Shown in pieces: positions 41,054 to 50,750 of a stretch of 64,000 nucleotides of DNA. The notes beneath the pieces were generated by a model. That model was not told the origin of the DNA. It did not search any database and saw only the letters and a list, made by a program, of their open reading frames with translations. The translations under genes were made by a program, and so were the position numbers. The stretch spans positions 248,001-312,000 of the forward strand of contig NZ_VYSA01000003.1 in the NCBI RefSeq assembly GCF_008710745.1. Reading direction: 5' to 3'. Position 1 is the first letter of the stretch; the number at the start of each line of letters is the position of its first letter. Origin of the DNA: Microbacterium rhizomatis (GTDB lineage: Bacteria > Actinomycetota > Actinomycetes > Actinomycetales > Microbacteriaceae).

Positions 41054-42354
41054 CGATCGCTGAGCTGGGGCTTCGCAAGAGGACTCAGTTCGACGCGGTC
41101 ACGTGGCTCAGCATCTACGTGGTGCTGCTGTTCCTGATTCCCTCGAAACTCGTCATCGGCCCGTTGGGGAGCGCAGGCGCCCCCTCGATGATCTTCGGGT
41201 TGGGAAGCCTGCTGATCTGGTTCCTGTTCCGCGCGGGCGCGCCGCGCAACCCCGTCGCGACGTACCACCCCGTGCGCATCGCGCTGTGCGCCTTCCTGTT
41301 CAGCATCGGCGTGAGCTACGCGATGGCGATGGCACACCCCATCAACACCGACGAGATCAGCCCGGCCGATGTCGCGCTCCTGGCCGTCGCGTCGTGGACG
41401 GGCACGCTTCTCACCGCACATGACGGCATCGTCAACCGTGATCGCCTGAACACCCTGGTGTGGCGCATCGTGTTGTGCGGCGGCGTCATCGCCGCGATCG
41501 GCCTCGCGCAGGTCGCGACCGGGCAGGCCTTGGTCGACATGATCTCGATTCCCGGGCTCACGGCCACCGAGGTCGCAGGCATCTACACGCGCGGGGCGTT
41601 CATCCGGCCGTTCGGCACCGCCATCCATCCGATCGAGTTCGGCGTCGTGATCACGATGCTTCTGCCGCTCGCTCTGCACGTCGCGTTCTTCCACACCCAG
41701 CGCAATTTCGTCGTGCGATGGATTCCGGCCGCGCTCCTCATCGCGATCATCCCGCTCACCTCGTCGCGCTCGGCGTACCTCGGGGCGGTCATCGCCATCG
41801 GCATCTGCCTGTTCAGCTGGCCGCGAGCGCGTCAGATCGGGATCCTGATCGTTGCTGCGCTCGGGGTGATGCTCATGACGATCGTGACGCCGAACCTCTT
41901 CAACTCCATCGTCAACCTATTCGCGGGCGTGCAGAACGATCCGAGCATCGCGTCCCGGACGGGGAGCTTCGATCTCGCATTCGACTTCGTCGCCAACAAC
42001 CCCCTCTTCGGCCGCGGCCTCGGGACCTTCCTCCCCAAGTACCGGATCTTCGACAATCAGTACCTCGGGCTGCTTGTCGCGATCGGGATCGTCGGAACTC
42101 TGGTGTTCGTGGCGCTGGGCGTCACCGCGATCATCATGCTGCTGCGTCTGCGGCGCACCGCCGACGACGCGAGCACCCGAGACCTCTCGGTGTCGTTCGT
42201 GGCGGCGATCGCCGTCGGCTTCGTGTGCCTGGTCATGTTCGACGCGTTCTCGTTCCCCATGACGATGGGAGCGCTCTTCATCATCCTGGGGATGTCGGGA
42301 GCCCTGCGCCGACTCGAAGGCGAGCAGGAGAGCCTCCTGAGAACGATACGATGA
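41050..42354 (+). CDS. O-antigen polymerase/ligase-like membrane protein (Wzy-like)
   Basis: 434 residues with about 10-12 hydrophobic segments. The central region has the long extracytoplasmic loop and R-x-G...F-G-R-G-L-G-T pattern (near 305-325) seen in Wzy_C-type polymerases and ligases. It probably joins repeat units on the outer face of the membrane. It is coupled by 4-bp overlaps to the Wzz-like gene before it and a glycosyltransferase after it. Confidence 0.85.
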   Translation: MTIAELGLRKRTQFDAVTWLSIYVVLLFLIPSKLVIGPLGSAGAPSMIFGLGSLLIWFLFRAGAPRNPVATYHPVRIALCAFLFSIGVSYAMAMAHPINTDEISPADVALLAVASWTGTLLTAHDGIVNRDRLNTLVWRIVLCGGVIAAIGLAQVATGQALVDMISIPGLTATEVAGIYTRGAFIRPFGTAIHPIEFGVVITMLLPLALHVAFFHTQRNFVVRWIPAALLIAIIPLTSSRSAYLGAVIAIGICLFSWPRARQIGILIVAALGVMLMTIVTPNLFNSIVNLFAGVQNDPSIASRTGSFDLAFDFVANNPLFGRGLGTFLPKYRIFDNQYLGLLVAIGIVGTLVFVALGVTAIIMLLRLRRTADDASTRDLSVSFVAAIAVGFVCLVMFDAFSFPMTMGALFIILGMSGALRRLEGEQESLLRTIR

Positions 42355-43259
42355 GGCCCATGTCTGGGGACGTCGCGGCGGTGGTTGTCACGTACAACAG
42401 TGCTGACCACGTCACGTCACTGCTCGACAGCCTTCCCGCGGCCTTCGGAGACCTGAGCTACTCGGTCGTCGTCGTCGACAACGGCTCGACGGACGACACG
42501 CTCGCGATTCTCGACGCCCGCGACGACTGCATCGTCGTGCGTTCGGGCAACGTGGGGTACGCGGGTGGGATGAACCGCGCGGTTGCGGAATCGCCCGAGG
42601 CGGCCGCGGTTCTCATCCTGAACCCGGATGCGGTGCTCGACCCTGGTTCCGTCCCCGTCATGATGCACGTCCTGTCGAAGGACGGCGTCGGGATCGTCGC
42701 GCCTCGCACGCGCGAGGCGGACGGCAGTCTCTCACCGACCCTCCGCCGCGCGCCCACCCTCGGACGCGTCGGAGGCCTGAGCTTCACCGGGCTGCCGATG
42801 TTCACCGAGCGCGTCGAAGACCCGCGCGAGTACGTGCACGAGCACGAGGTCGACTGGGCGGTCGGGGCCGTCCTCCTGGTGGACGGCGAGTGCTACCGGA
42901 CCCTGCGCGGCATGGACGAGTCGTTCTTCCTGTACTCCGAAGAGACCGAGTTCAGCATCCGCGCCCGTGACCTGGGCTGGGCGACGGTCTACACGCCCGA
43001 CGCCGGTGCGATGCACGTCGGTGGCGGGTCGGGCGAGAGCGCGGCCACGCACACCATGAAGGTCGTGAACAGGGTCCGTCTCTACCGGCGGCTCACCGGA
43101 CCGATTCGCGGTGCGACCTATTTCTGGATGACCGTGCTCGTCGAGGTCCGTCGCGGCATCCTCGGCCATCGGAAGTCGTGGCCCACCGTCCGCGCACTGC
43201 TGCAGCCTTCACGGCGCCCGGCAGCGCTGGGCGCCGGCGAATCGCTGATCCCCGCCTGA
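42351..43259 (+). CDS. GT2 family glycosyltransferase (rhamnosyltransferase-like)
   Basis: 302 residues. V-V-V-T-Y-N-S near residue 10, V-D-N-G-S-T-D-D near 40, the N-x-G-Y-A-G-G-M-N-R motif near 65 and L-N-P-D-A near 85 are typical of the rhamnosyltransferase-like GT2 group; E-E-T-E-F near 198 is the expected base region. The C-terminus has a short hydrophobic/basic membrane-association segment. It overlaps the polymerase gene and is 1 nt from the next GT. Confidence 0.9.
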   Translation: MRPMSGDVAAVVVTYNSADHVTSLLDSLPAAFGDLSYSVVVVDNGSTDDTLAILDARDDCIVVRSGNVGYAGGMNRAVAESPEAAAVLILNPDAVLDPGSVPVMMHVLSKDGVGIVAPRTREADGSLSPTLRRAPTLGRVGGLSFTGLPMFTERVEDPREYVHEHEVDWAVGAVLLVDGECYRTLRGMDESFFLYSEETEFSIRARDLGWATVYTPDAGAMHVGGGSGESAATHTMKVVNRVRLYRRLTGPIRGATYFWMTVLVEVRRGILGHRKSWPTVRALLQPSRRPAALGAGESLIPA

Positions 43260-43260
43260 G

Positions 43261-44484
43261 ATGGGCGTCGTCCGCACGGTGCTGGTCATCGCCCCGGCCA
43301 GCGACGGCCAGGATGTCGGCGAGGCATGGCTCGCGCATCAGTGGGTCTCGCTCCTCGCCGAGCGCTATGAGGTGACTCTCCTCACCACGTTCAAGAAGGG
43401 CCACCTCCCCGAGTCGCAGCAGCTGACCGGCGTTCGTGTCATCGAGTGGAGCGAGCCTCCGCTGATCGGCAGGTTCGAACGGCTCAACAGCCTGATGCAG
43501 CCGGGCTACATCCCCTTCTACACGCGTGCCCGAAGGTGGATCAAGAACCGCGTGAAGGCGGGGGAGACGTTCGACGTCATCCACCAGGTCGTGCCCGTCG
43601 CGATGCGATACCCGTCGCCGGGCGCGGGCCTCGGCATCCCCCTCGTGATCGGACCGGTCGGCGGAAGCCTCGAATCTCCGCCTGCGTTCGTGCCGGAGGA
43701 GGGTGCGACGCCCTGGTGGCAGCGACTGCGAAAGCTCGACGGGTGGCGGCTCCGGCACGATCGTCTGCTGCGGTCGAGCTTCGAGTCGGCGGACTGCGTC
43801 GTCGGAATCGCCCCCTACGTCGAAGACCTCCTCGGTGACCTCTCGCTTCGCCGTTTCGTCGCGATGGGGGACGTCGCCACGGACGAGGTGCACGACGTCG
43901 TCGGCCGGACCGAGCGGACGGGTCCGGTTCGGCTTCTGCACGTCGGGCGTACGGTGCGGACAAAGGGTCTGCGTGACACCATCCGCGCGATGGCGCGGGT
44001 GCGCGACCTCGACGTGGTGCTGGACGTGCTCGGCGACGGAAACGACCGCGACGCCTGCAGTGCGCTGATCGAGGAACTCGGGCTCGGCGACCGGGTCGTG
44101 CTGCACGGTGCCGTTCCACGGGCAGCCGTCGATGAGTTCTACCGGGCCGCAGACGTGTTCGTGTTCCCCAGCTATCGCGAGCCGGGCGGGAGCGTCGTGC
44201 TCGAAGCCATGTCGTTCGGGCTGCCGCTCATCGTCGTCGACCGCGGCGGACCGGCCGCGGCCGTCGACGACTCCTGCGCGCTGCTGCTCGACGCGCAGTC
44301 TCCGGCCCAGCTGGCCGAAGACCTCGCCGCCGCGATCCGCCGTCTCGTGGAAGATCCCGCGCTGCGACTCCGGATGGGAGCCGCAGCGCGGGATCGGGTT
44401 CTTGCCACGCACCTCTGGTCGAAACGCGTCGACCAGATGGGTGCGGTCTACGAGGCGGTCAGTTCCCCACCCCGCCGCAGCTGA
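43261..44484 (+). CDS. GT4 family glycosyltransferase
   Basis: 407 residues, GT-B fold. The C-terminal domain has [11 protein letters not shown] near 225 and the E-x7-E type motif in [14 protein letters not shown] near 302-315. The N-terminal acceptor domain contains [10 protein letters not shown]. It ends the plus-strand operon; its last 26 bp overlap the convergent beta-helix gene. Sugar specificity is unknown. Confidence 0.9.
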   Translation: MGVVRTVLVIAPASDGQDVGEAWLAHQWVSLLAERYEVTLLTTFKKGHLPESQQLTGVRVIEWSEPPLIGRFERLNSLMQPGYIPFYTRARRWIKNRVKAGETFDVIHQVVPVAMRYPSPGAGLGIPLVIGPVGGSLESPPAFVPEEGATPWWQRLRKLDGWRLRHDRLLRSSFESADCVVGIAPYVEDLLGDLSLRRFVAMGDVATDEVHDVVGRTERTGPVRLLHVGRTVRTKGLRDTIRAMARVRDLDVVLDVLGDGNDRDACSALIEELGLGDRVVLHGAVPRAAVDEFYRAADVFVFPSYREPGGSVVLEAMSFGLPLIVVDRGGPAAAVDDSCALLLDAQSPAQLAEDLAAAIRRLVEDPALRLRMGAAARDRVLATHLWSKRVDQMGAVYEAVSSPPRRS

Positions 44485-46060
44485 GGCTGCGGACGACCGA
44501 CGGCTGCCCGGCGGCGTTGAGGGTCACCGCGTTGGCGTTCCACTGCGTGAGCGCTGCGCAGTTGACGTCGACGGGGCCGTAACCCCAGCCGCGGTCGACG
44601 ATGTTCAGATTGCGCACCGTCCCCGGCATCCCATTGCGGAACGAGTAGCCGCCGCCCTGGAGGAGCAGGCCGTCCACGTCGACCCGGGTGTTGCCCTGGC
44701 CGCTCGGGTAGAAGAACGGCGCGGTGCCACCGCAGTTCGAGCGCTCCACCATGACGATCGTGGTGTTGCGGACGGTGAGCGCTCCGCCGTCGTAACCCTG
44801 GATGCCGTCGCCGTGCCAGTCGGTGCACGAATCCGGCGCGGTCACGCGGATGAAGGAGTTCTCGACCGTGACGCCGCCGCAACCCCATGAGTTGCCGCCG
44901 ACGCGCAGGCCTTCGGGGACGCCATCGATCTTGACGTTGCGGATCGTGTAGCCGCCCGGTCCGATGACGGACACGTCCTTATCGCTCGTGGGCCCGTTCG
45001 CGACGAAGTTCGAGTTCTCGATCACGAGGCCGTTCTTGCACCCGTTCGCGTCCGTGATGACGTCGGTTCCGACGGCTTCGATGCGACGCAGCGTCACGTT
45101 GGGCGCATCCACGTAGATGGTGCCGTTCGTGACCCTGAGGTCTTCGATCACCGCGCCGGCTGTACGCACCCAGTAGTCACCCGAGACCTGCGTCTTGGGT
45201 GCCCAACCGGCCGGCAGGCCGGCGGAGGATGCTGTCGGGTATCCGCCCTGTGCCGGCTGTGTGGGGGTCGGCGTCGGCGTCGGGGTGGGCGTCACCGTCG
45301 GGGTGGGCGTCGGAGTCGGAGTCGGCTTCGGCGTCACCGTCGGCGTGGGGGTGGGCGTCGGAGTCGGCTTGGGGGTTGCCGTCGCCGTGGGCGTGGGCGT
45401 GGGCGTGGGCGTGGGCTTCTGCGTCGCGGTGGGGGTCGGCGTCGGCTGAGCACCGACGCTGGTGCCCACCTGGTACACGATGTCGGCGAGATAGTTCGAG
45501 CCGGCGTACGTCGAGGTGGGGAACGTGATCTTGGATCCGTAGGCGTAGACGCCCGCTCCGGCCTTCAGGGCGAAGCCGTTCTGCGACCGGCTCGACGTGA
45601 GGTCGCGCTCGGTGACGGCGTATCCGCCGCGAGGCGCGTGGTACGAGACGACATAGGTCTTCCCGGCGGTGAGCGCGACGGCGGACGTGAGCGGCACGGT
45701 GCGCCATCCGACCGTGGTGCTGGGCGCGAAGGTGGACCTGGCCAGCACCTTGCCGTCGGACGACCACAGGGTCGCCGTGGTGACGCCGGTGGCGCCGCGG
45801 CTCTGGTAATACTGCAGCGCCGTGACCGCCCCCGACTTCTCGGGCGCGAAGCGCACGCCGAGCTCGACGGACGAGGTGTCGGGATCTGTGGCGACCTTGG
45901 GGGCCAGGTCGTCGGCGAAGATGCCGGTCGCAGTCGGCGCCGCAACGGCGGGGACGACGGCGAATCCGGTGAAGGCAATGGCAACAGCCGCCACGATGGC
46001 GGCGGTGAGCTTCATTTGATTGCGGTGGCGGGCACGGGCATGGAGCTCTCGGCGGGTCAT
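44459..46060 (-). CDS. Secreted DUF4082 plus right-handed beta-helix protein
   Basis: 533 residues from the ATG at 46060, which has AGGA 6 nt upstream. A signal peptide covers about 1-41 (hydrophobic core, A-V-A-A). A single DUF4082 domain spans about 47-199, a Thr-Pro-rich linker 205-274, and a parallel beta-helix 287-527 with repeated short strands of the V-x-N-x-x-I type, as in pectate-lyase-like polysaccharide-active proteins. It shares DUF4082 and the Thr-Pro linker with the giant protein at 21157, so the two bracket the cluster. It may bind or cleave the polymer, but I see no certain catalytic residues. Confidence 0.87.
   Translation of the reverse strand: MTRRELHARARHRNQMKLTAAIVAAVAIAFTGFAVVPAVAAPTATGIFADDLAPKVATDPDTSSVELGVRFAPEKSGAVTALQYYQSRGATGVTTATLWSSDGKVLARSTFAPSTTVGWRTVPLTSAVALTAGKTYVVSYHAPRGGYAVTERDLTSSRSQNGFALKAGAGVYAYGSKITFPTSTYAGSNYLADIVYQVGTSVGAQPTPTPTATQKPTPTPTPTPTATATPKPTPTPTPTPTVTPKPTPTPTPTPTVTPTPTPTPTPTQPAQGGYPTASSAGLPAGWAPKTQVSGDYWVRTAGAVIEDLRVTNGTIYVDAPNVTLRRIEAVGTDVITDANGCKNGLVIENSNFVANGPTSDKDVSVIGPGGYTIRNVKIDGVPEGLRVGGNSWGCGGVTVENSFIRVTAPDSCTDWHGDGIQGYDGGALTVRNTTIVMVERSNCGGTAPFFYPSGQGNTRVDVDGLLLQGGGYSFRNGMPGTVRNLNIVDRGWGYGPVDVNCAALTQWNANAVTLNAAGQPSVVRSLSCGGVGN
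45240..45447 (-). repeat. Thr-Pro-encoding tandem repeat (linker)
   Basis: A 200-bp run of GTCGG(C/A/G)/GTGGG hexamer-like units (plus strand) encodes about 65 residues of Thr-Pro with scattered Ala, Val and Lys on the minus strand. It joins the DUF4082 and beta-helix domains and is likely to vary in length between strains. Confidence 0.88.
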
Positions 46061-46247
46061 ATCAATCCTGGGGGAGACGAGTATTCGGTTAATGGAAGTA
46101 TCACCCAATCGTGACGATTCGATGTGTGTAATGAGAGAAGCCTCACAGAGGATTCGCCGTCCGGTAATCTTCGGGAAACAAGCCAGTGGCCGTGCCTGCG
46201 CCCTCTCCAAGGGTCCCGGCGGAGCCTGATTCGGATGGGCGGCGGGC

Positions 46248-46676
46248 GTGCGGCAACGGGGATGGGTGCTGATCGGCCTGGGTGTCTACGGGGTCATCAT
46301 CGTCGCGCTGCTGCTCGCACCCGTGTCTGTCACCGGCATCCTCAACGTCCTCTCCGGCTGGATGCGCGATGACCTGGGGATCACCACGTTCGGCTCGGGG
46401 TGGATCGAATTCGGCGCCAACATCCTCGCTTTCGTGCCGCTGGGCTTCCTCCTCACGCTCCTGCTGCCGAGGCCCTGGCAGGGCTTCCTGCTCGCGCTCG
46501 GGCTCTCCGTCGGGGCCGAGCTCGCGCAGATCGTCATCCCCTCGCGCCAGGCGAGCCTGCGCGATGTGCTCGCCAATGCGCTCGGCGCCGCGATCGGTGC
46601 GGCGCTGGCCTGGCTGATCGTGTTGCGCCGACGCCGCAGGGCGGATGCCGCGGCATCCGCCCCCTCCGTACCCTGA
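46248..46676 (+). CDS. VanZ-family membrane protein
   Basis: 142 residues with four hydrophobic segments. Matches VanZ-like proteins: the [13 protein letters not shown] segment near 57-69 and [14 protein letters not shown] near 100. The GTG start lies within a G-rich stretch. VanZ-like proteins influence surface properties and glycopeptide resistance in some bacteria; here it is more likely part of envelope polysaccharide physiology. Confidence 0.85.
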   Translation: MRQRGWVLIGLGVYGVIIVALLLAPVSVTGILNVLSGWMRDDLGITTFGSGWIEFGANILAFVPLGFLLTLLLPRPWQGFLLALGLSVGAELAQIVIPSRQASLRDVLANALGAAIGAALAWLIVLRRRRRADAAASAPSVP

Positions 46677-46680
46677 GGCC

Positions 46681-47700
46681 TCATCGCGCCCGCACCACCG
46701 ACGGTGACCACGCGTGCTCGATGAACACCGCGGGAGCGCCCGACCCGTCGGCGGCGAGCCGCCACACGTCGGAGTCTCCGGCGACGCCGTCGCGCGGCAT
46801 CCCGTACAGGATCGTGCTGTCATCGAGCCATTCGATCTGGTCGTCGATGCTGCGGTCCTCGGGGAGAAGGCTGATCGCGCCGCTGCCGAGGTCGAGCACG
46901 GCGGGGGTCCAGTGCGTCGTCGCGTCCGTGCCCGCGGTGACGCGCTTGAACGCGATGCGCGTGCCGTCGGGGGAGAGGGACGGGCACTCGACGCCCTCGG
47001 CGACGGAGGTGAGGGTCCGCGCCGCGATGTCGCCCTTCACGAGATAGGTCTTGCCGCCGGTTCCGGCTGTCGCGTAGAAGACGTTGTCGTCGACGAACGT
47101 GACACCCCAGAGGTTGCGGTCCACCGGGGCGACCTGGGCGCCGTCGATGATGAGGGCGAACTGCTCGAGGTTGCCGATGCTGTCGCCGTTCGCGCGCCGG
47201 ATCAGCGTTTCGGTCGAGAAGCCCACGGTGGCGTAGGAATGACCCGTCACGAAGGCCGTCGTGGCAACGAGCGACCCATCGGGCGAGAATCGCGTGCGGC
47301 TCGGGACGCCGGGGATGGGCCACTGTGCGATCGTCTGACCGTCCAGCCCGTACACCGTGCCGGTGTAGCTCGGCACGATGCCTCGTTCGCTGCGGAGGCA
47401 GACGAACTCGGTGGGCGTCGCGTCCACCCGATCGCACGCGGTCGACGTGAGGGCGCGCGGGCCCGCGGGCTCGCCGAGGGGCACGCTCGCGACGAGGCCG
47501 TACCCCTGGCCGATCGCCGTGTTGCGGAAGACGATGCTGTCGCTCGTCCCCCAGCCGGAGGCGCCGCCGGTTTCCACGCCGCTGGGCGCGCTCGCGCGAG
47601 CCTGGTACTGAACCCACGCGTAGGCCGCCACGCCCCCGACTGCGACGAGCGCGACGAGGGCGAGCGCCGCGATCAGCAGCCACTTCGAACGGGCGGTCAC
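46681..47700 (-). CDS. Membrane-anchored TolB/WD40-like beta-propeller protein
   Basis: 339 residues with GTG start. One N-terminal membrane segment (about 7-28) anchors an extracytoplasmic domain with repeated propeller-like segments such as F-S-P-D-G-S-L and L-S-P-D-G-T-R. The start overlaps the MFS transporter stop (GTGA), so the two are coupled. Such propellers mediate protein contacts; the partner may be the MFS protein. No enzymatic motif seen. Confidence 0.78.
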   Translation of the reverse strand: MTARSKWLLIAALALVALVAVGGVAAYAWVQYQARASAPSGVETGGASGWGTSDSIVFRNTAIGQGYGLVASVPLGEPAGPRALTSTACDRVDATPTEFVCLRSERGIVPSYTGTVYGLDGQTIAQWPIPGVPSRTRFSPDGSLVATTAFVTGHSYATVGFSTETLIRRANGDSIGNLEQFALIIDGAQVAPVDRNLWGVTFVDDNVFYATAGTGGKTYLVKGDIAARTLTSVAEGVECPSLSPDGTRIAFKRVTAGTDATTHWTPAVLDLGSGAISLLPEDRSIDDQIEWLDDSTILYGMPRDGVAGDSDVWRLAADGSGAPAVFIEHAWSPSVVRAR

Positions 47701-49055
47701 GCGGTGCGTTCGCCGTGGTCGGCGAGGAACGGGCGCAGCAGGAGCGCGATGAGCGGGATGGCGACGGCCAGCAGCACGGCCACGATGATCATCGCCGGCT
47801 GGGGGCCGATCGCATACCAGAGGACGCCGAAGCCGACGGCTGAGGCGAACCGCGCGAGCGCGACGACGGTCTGCGCCGCCGCGATGCCGGTGCCGTGCGT
47901 CTCGGGGGTCGTGAGCTGCGCCGCGAGGGCGGAGAGCACTCCGTCCGTCGAGGCGTAGAAGGCCCCGAGGAAGACCAGGCACAGGATGGTCGCGGCGACG
48001 TCGGCGAGCGGAAGGGTCGCGATGACGTAGGCGGCGACCAGCGCGACGTGCCCGAAGACGAAGACCCGCGCCCGGCCGACCCGGTCCGCGAGGCGCCCGA
48101 GCGGTATCGCGAAGGCGAGGAAGGCGACGTTCGTGCCGACGTAGAGCAGCGGGAACCACTGCGCGGCGAAGTCGCTGCGCGCCTGCAGGAACAGGTAGAT
48201 GAAGCCGTCGCCGATCGTGAGGAGGCCCAGGATGCCGGCGGCGGCGAGCACTCGACGCATCGGACCGGTCGTGACGACGGACCAGTCGAACTTCTTGCGC
48301 GGTGTTGCGAGCGCGGCGGGCGCGGCGGCTGCGGCGTCGGCATCGTCATCGGAAGAAGCGGATGCTGCGGCATCCGCTCCCGTCGTCTCGGTCTCCGCCG
48401 TGCCACGGTCCGTCCGCACATTGGGGACGACGATGCCGAGGATCGCGACGCCGAGCAGGGCGAACGCCAGCGATGCCACGAAGATCACGTGGTAGCCGTC
48501 GGGGATGAGCAGCAGGATGAAGAACGCGATCAGGGGTCCGACGGCGGCCCCGATGTTGTCGAGGGTCCGGTGCACGCCGAACGACGTGCCGAGGTTGTCT
48601 GGCCGGGAGGCCGCGGTGATGAGAGAGTCGCGCGGCGCCGTGCGCACCCCCTTGCCGATCCGATCGGCAGTGATCACGGCGGTGAGGGCGACGAAACCCG
48701 AGGCGAACAGCAGGCCGATGCGAGCGATCGCGGCTAGTCCGTAGCCGATGAATGCGACCCACTTGGGCTGGTGCACCCGATCGGACGCGTAGCCGCCGGC
48801 GATCCGGACCAGGGCGCTGACACCCTGGTAGATCCCGTCGAGGAAACCGAACGCGATGGTCCCGAGGCCGAGCACTCCGGTGATGTACAGCGGGAGGATC
48901 GCCGCGACCGATTCGGACGAGATGTCGGTGAGCATCGACACGATGCCGAGAGTGACGACGGTGGATGAGACGGTGCGGATGCCGGGGCGCGCGGGCTTGC
49001 CGATACCTGCAGGCGCTTCGTCGGGCTCAGGGGTGTTGGAGAGGGAGATGTACAC
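47697..49055 (-). CDS. MFS transporter
   Basis: 452 residues with about 12 hydrophobic segments in two halves, separated by a loop near 205-260 rich in Asp and Ala. The motif-A-like G-G-Y-A-S-D-R-V near residue 87 follows the second membrane segment. It lies in a three-gene minus-strand operon with the hypothetical membrane protein at 49057 (1-nt gap) and the propeller protein at 46681 (4-bp overlap). The substrate is unknown; linkage to the polysaccharide genes is only positional. Confidence 0.88.
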   Translation of the reverse strand: MYISLSNTPEPDEAPAGIGKPARPGIRTVSSTVVTLGIVSMLTDISSESVAAILPLYITGVLGLGTIAFGFLDGIYQGVSALVRIAGGYASDRVHQPKWVAFIGYGLAAIARIGLLFASGFVALTAVITADRIGKGVRTAPRDSLITAASRPDNLGTSFGVHRTLDNIGAAVGPLIAFFILLLIPDGYHVIFVASLAFALLGVAILGIVVPNVRTDRGTAETETTGADAAASASSDDDADAAAAAPAALATPRKKFDWSVVTTGPMRRVLAAAGILGLLTIGDGFIYLFLQARSDFAAQWFPLLYVGTNVAFLAFAIPLGRLADRVGRARVFVFGHVALVAAYVIATLPLADVAATILCLVFLGAFYASTDGVLSALAAQLTTPETHGTGIAAAQTVVALARFASAVGFGVLWYAIGPQPAMIIVAVLLAVAIPLIALLLRPFLADHGERTA

Positions 49056-49056
49056 G

Positions 49057-49770
49057 TCAGGAAGCCCGGAAGATGCCGAAGACGGTGTACCGGGTTCCCG
49101 TTCCCCCTACGGTCGTCGAGACCGTGAGCGACTCGAGCGGGCCGGTGAAGCTGAGCGATCCGTCCGAAGTGGTTCCCGCGTTCGTCAATCCGAGGCCCGA
49201 CCACAGCTCGGTGTAGTGCGCGCGGACGTCGTCGGGCGAGGCATCCGTTCGACCGACGAGGGTCACCTGCATGACATTGCCCTCGGTAGCGATCGCGCTC
49301 TGCAGGATGTCGGATGCCGGTGCCGGACCCATCACCTGCTCCGGAAATCCGGGAACGAGCGAGAAGTCGGCCGTCGCCGATTCCGGGTACGGCGGTGCGA
49401 TCAGCGGTGTCGGCGGCGCGGAACTCGGCGCCGCGACCGGCGGCAGCGTCGCGTCGGGGACCGCGGTCGGAGGCAGCACTTCGCTGCCGGCGGTCGGTGT
49501 CGCCCCGGGCGCCGGGCCGGCCGTCGTGGCCTGCGCGGTGCCCGGTGAGCCCGCAGAACCGGTCGAGCCGGGGGCGCCGCCCGACGCCATCAGCCATACC
49601 GTGACGCCGATGCCGACGAGCACGATCGCGAGCACTCCGAGCAGAGCCCACCGCATCGCCGGTGTCGTCGATCGCACCCGCTCTCGCGTCGGAGCGGACT
49701 CGCCGGCGGACTCGCCGCCGGTCGCCGGTGCACGCCCATCCTCCGCCGGCTCCGCCTCGTCCTGTGTCAT
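49057..49770 (-). CDS. Membrane-anchored protein with Pro/Ala-rich stalk
   Basis: 237 residues. A charged cytoplasmic N-terminus (1-38), one membrane segment (about 40-62), a Pro/Ala/Thr/Ser-rich stalk (about 65-130), then a small folded C-terminal domain (about 140-237). I do not recognise the domain. The stop is 1 nt from the MFS gene start, so these genes are cotranscribed. Confidence 0.75.
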   Translation of the reverse strand: MTQDEAEPAEDGRAPATGGESAGESAPTRERVRSTTPAMRWALLGVLAIVLVGIGVTVWLMASGGAPGSTGSAGSPGTAQATTAGPAPGATPTAGSEVLPPTAVPDATLPPVAAPSSAPPTPLIAPPYPESATADFSLVPGFPEQVMGPAPASDILQSAIATEGNVMQVTLVGRTDASPDDVRAHYTELWSGLGLTNAGTTSDGSLSFTGPLESLTVSTTVGGTGTRYTVFGIFRAS

Positions 49771-49854
49771 GGCAGCCGCACCCCGTCTGTCATGCGCCCC
49801 CGCGCAGTCGTCCGAACCCCCACGATACTCGCGCAGCCGCGGGTCGCCGTACCG

Positions 49855-49860
49855 TACGAT
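49855..49860 (+). promoter_or_regulatory. Candidate -10 hexamer TACGAT, leaderless start
   Basis: TACGAT is 8 nt before the ATG at 49869 in a short divergent gap; no ribosome binding site is visible between them. Confidence 0.5.
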
Positions 49861-49868
49861 ACGGCGAG

Positions 49869-50735
49869 ATGGACAGTGAAAAGGTCGAGCTGCGGCCGAT
49901 CCTCGAGGCCGACCGCGGCGAGGCAGCGGTGTTCCTGCACGAGTGCCTGAACGACCGCCTCTCGGTCGCGGACTGGATGCGGCTGCTCTCGCCGCCGTGG
50001 CCGGCCGAGGCCCCGAACAGCGGATTCCTGCTGCGCGCCGGCGAGCGCATCGTCGGCGTCTACGCCGCGGTGTACTCCGAGCGCGAGATCGACGGTGAGC
50101 GTCTGCGGTTCTGCAACCTGGCCGCCTTCTGCGTTCTCGACGAGTATCGGGCGCACAGCTTCCGTCTGCTCCGCGCGGTCCTCGGGCAGAAGGGCTTCGA
50201 ATTCACCGACCTCTCGCCGAGCGGCAATGTGGTCGCCCTCAATGAGCGGATGGGCTTCGAACGGCTCGACACCCGCACGACGCTCGCTCTCAACCTTCCT
50301 GCCATCGGCGCGGGAGGGGTCTCGCTGTCCGGTGACCCCGCGGCCCTCCGCGCGACGCTGGAGGGGGCGGATGCCGCGATCTACCGCGATCATCGGGATG
50401 CTGCGGCCGCCCGGCACCTCGTCGTCACGGCCGGCGACGAGTACGCCTACCTCGTCTTCCGCAAGGACCGGCGCAAGGGCATCCCGGTGTTCGCGACGCC
50501 CCTGTACGTCGGGGGCAGCCGCACGCTCCTGCGGTCCGCCTGGCCTCGCGTCGCCGGGCACCTGCTGCTCCGGCACGGACTGCTCGCGACGCTGGCCGAG
50601 GAGCAGATCCTTGGTTTCCGGCCCCGCGCCGGCCGGCCGCTCGCCGCCCCGCGGGCCAAGATGTTCCGCAGCAAGACCCTCGGCGCGCCGTCGATCGACT
50701 ATCTCTACAGCGAGCTGACGCTGATCGAGTGGTGA
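49869..50735 (+). CDS. GNAT-like N-acetyltransferase
   Basis: 288 residues. The N-terminal half has GNAT features: L-R-P-I-L-E-A-D near 7-14, a beta strand with F-C-V-L-D-E-Y-R near 87-94 in the acetyl-CoA region, and V-A-L-N-E-R-M-G-F-E near 120. A second half (about 150-288) may be a divergent repeat or an acceptor domain. It could modify a sugar or amino group in the polysaccharide pathway. The ATG follows a TACGAT -10 by 8 nt. Confidence 0.72.
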   Translation: MDSEKVELRPILEADRGEAAVFLHECLNDRLSVADWMRLLSPPWPAEAPNSGFLLRAGERIVGVYAAVYSEREIDGERLRFCNLAAFCVLDEYRAHSFRLLRAVLGQKGFEFTDLSPSGNVVALNERMGFERLDTRTTLALNLPAIGAGGVSLSGDPAALRATLEGADAAIYRDHRDAAAARHLVVTAGDEYAYLVFRKDRRKGIPVFATPLYVGGSRTLLRSAWPRVAGHLLLRHGLLATLAEEQILGFRPRAGRPLAAPRAKMFRSKTLGAPSIDYLYSELTLIEW

Positions 50736-50750
50736 GGCATCCACAGAGTC

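Noticed and set aside
45240..45447. Possible CRISPR or VNTR outside coding sequence
   Set aside because: It lies inside the beta-helix protein gene and encodes its Thr-Pro linker.
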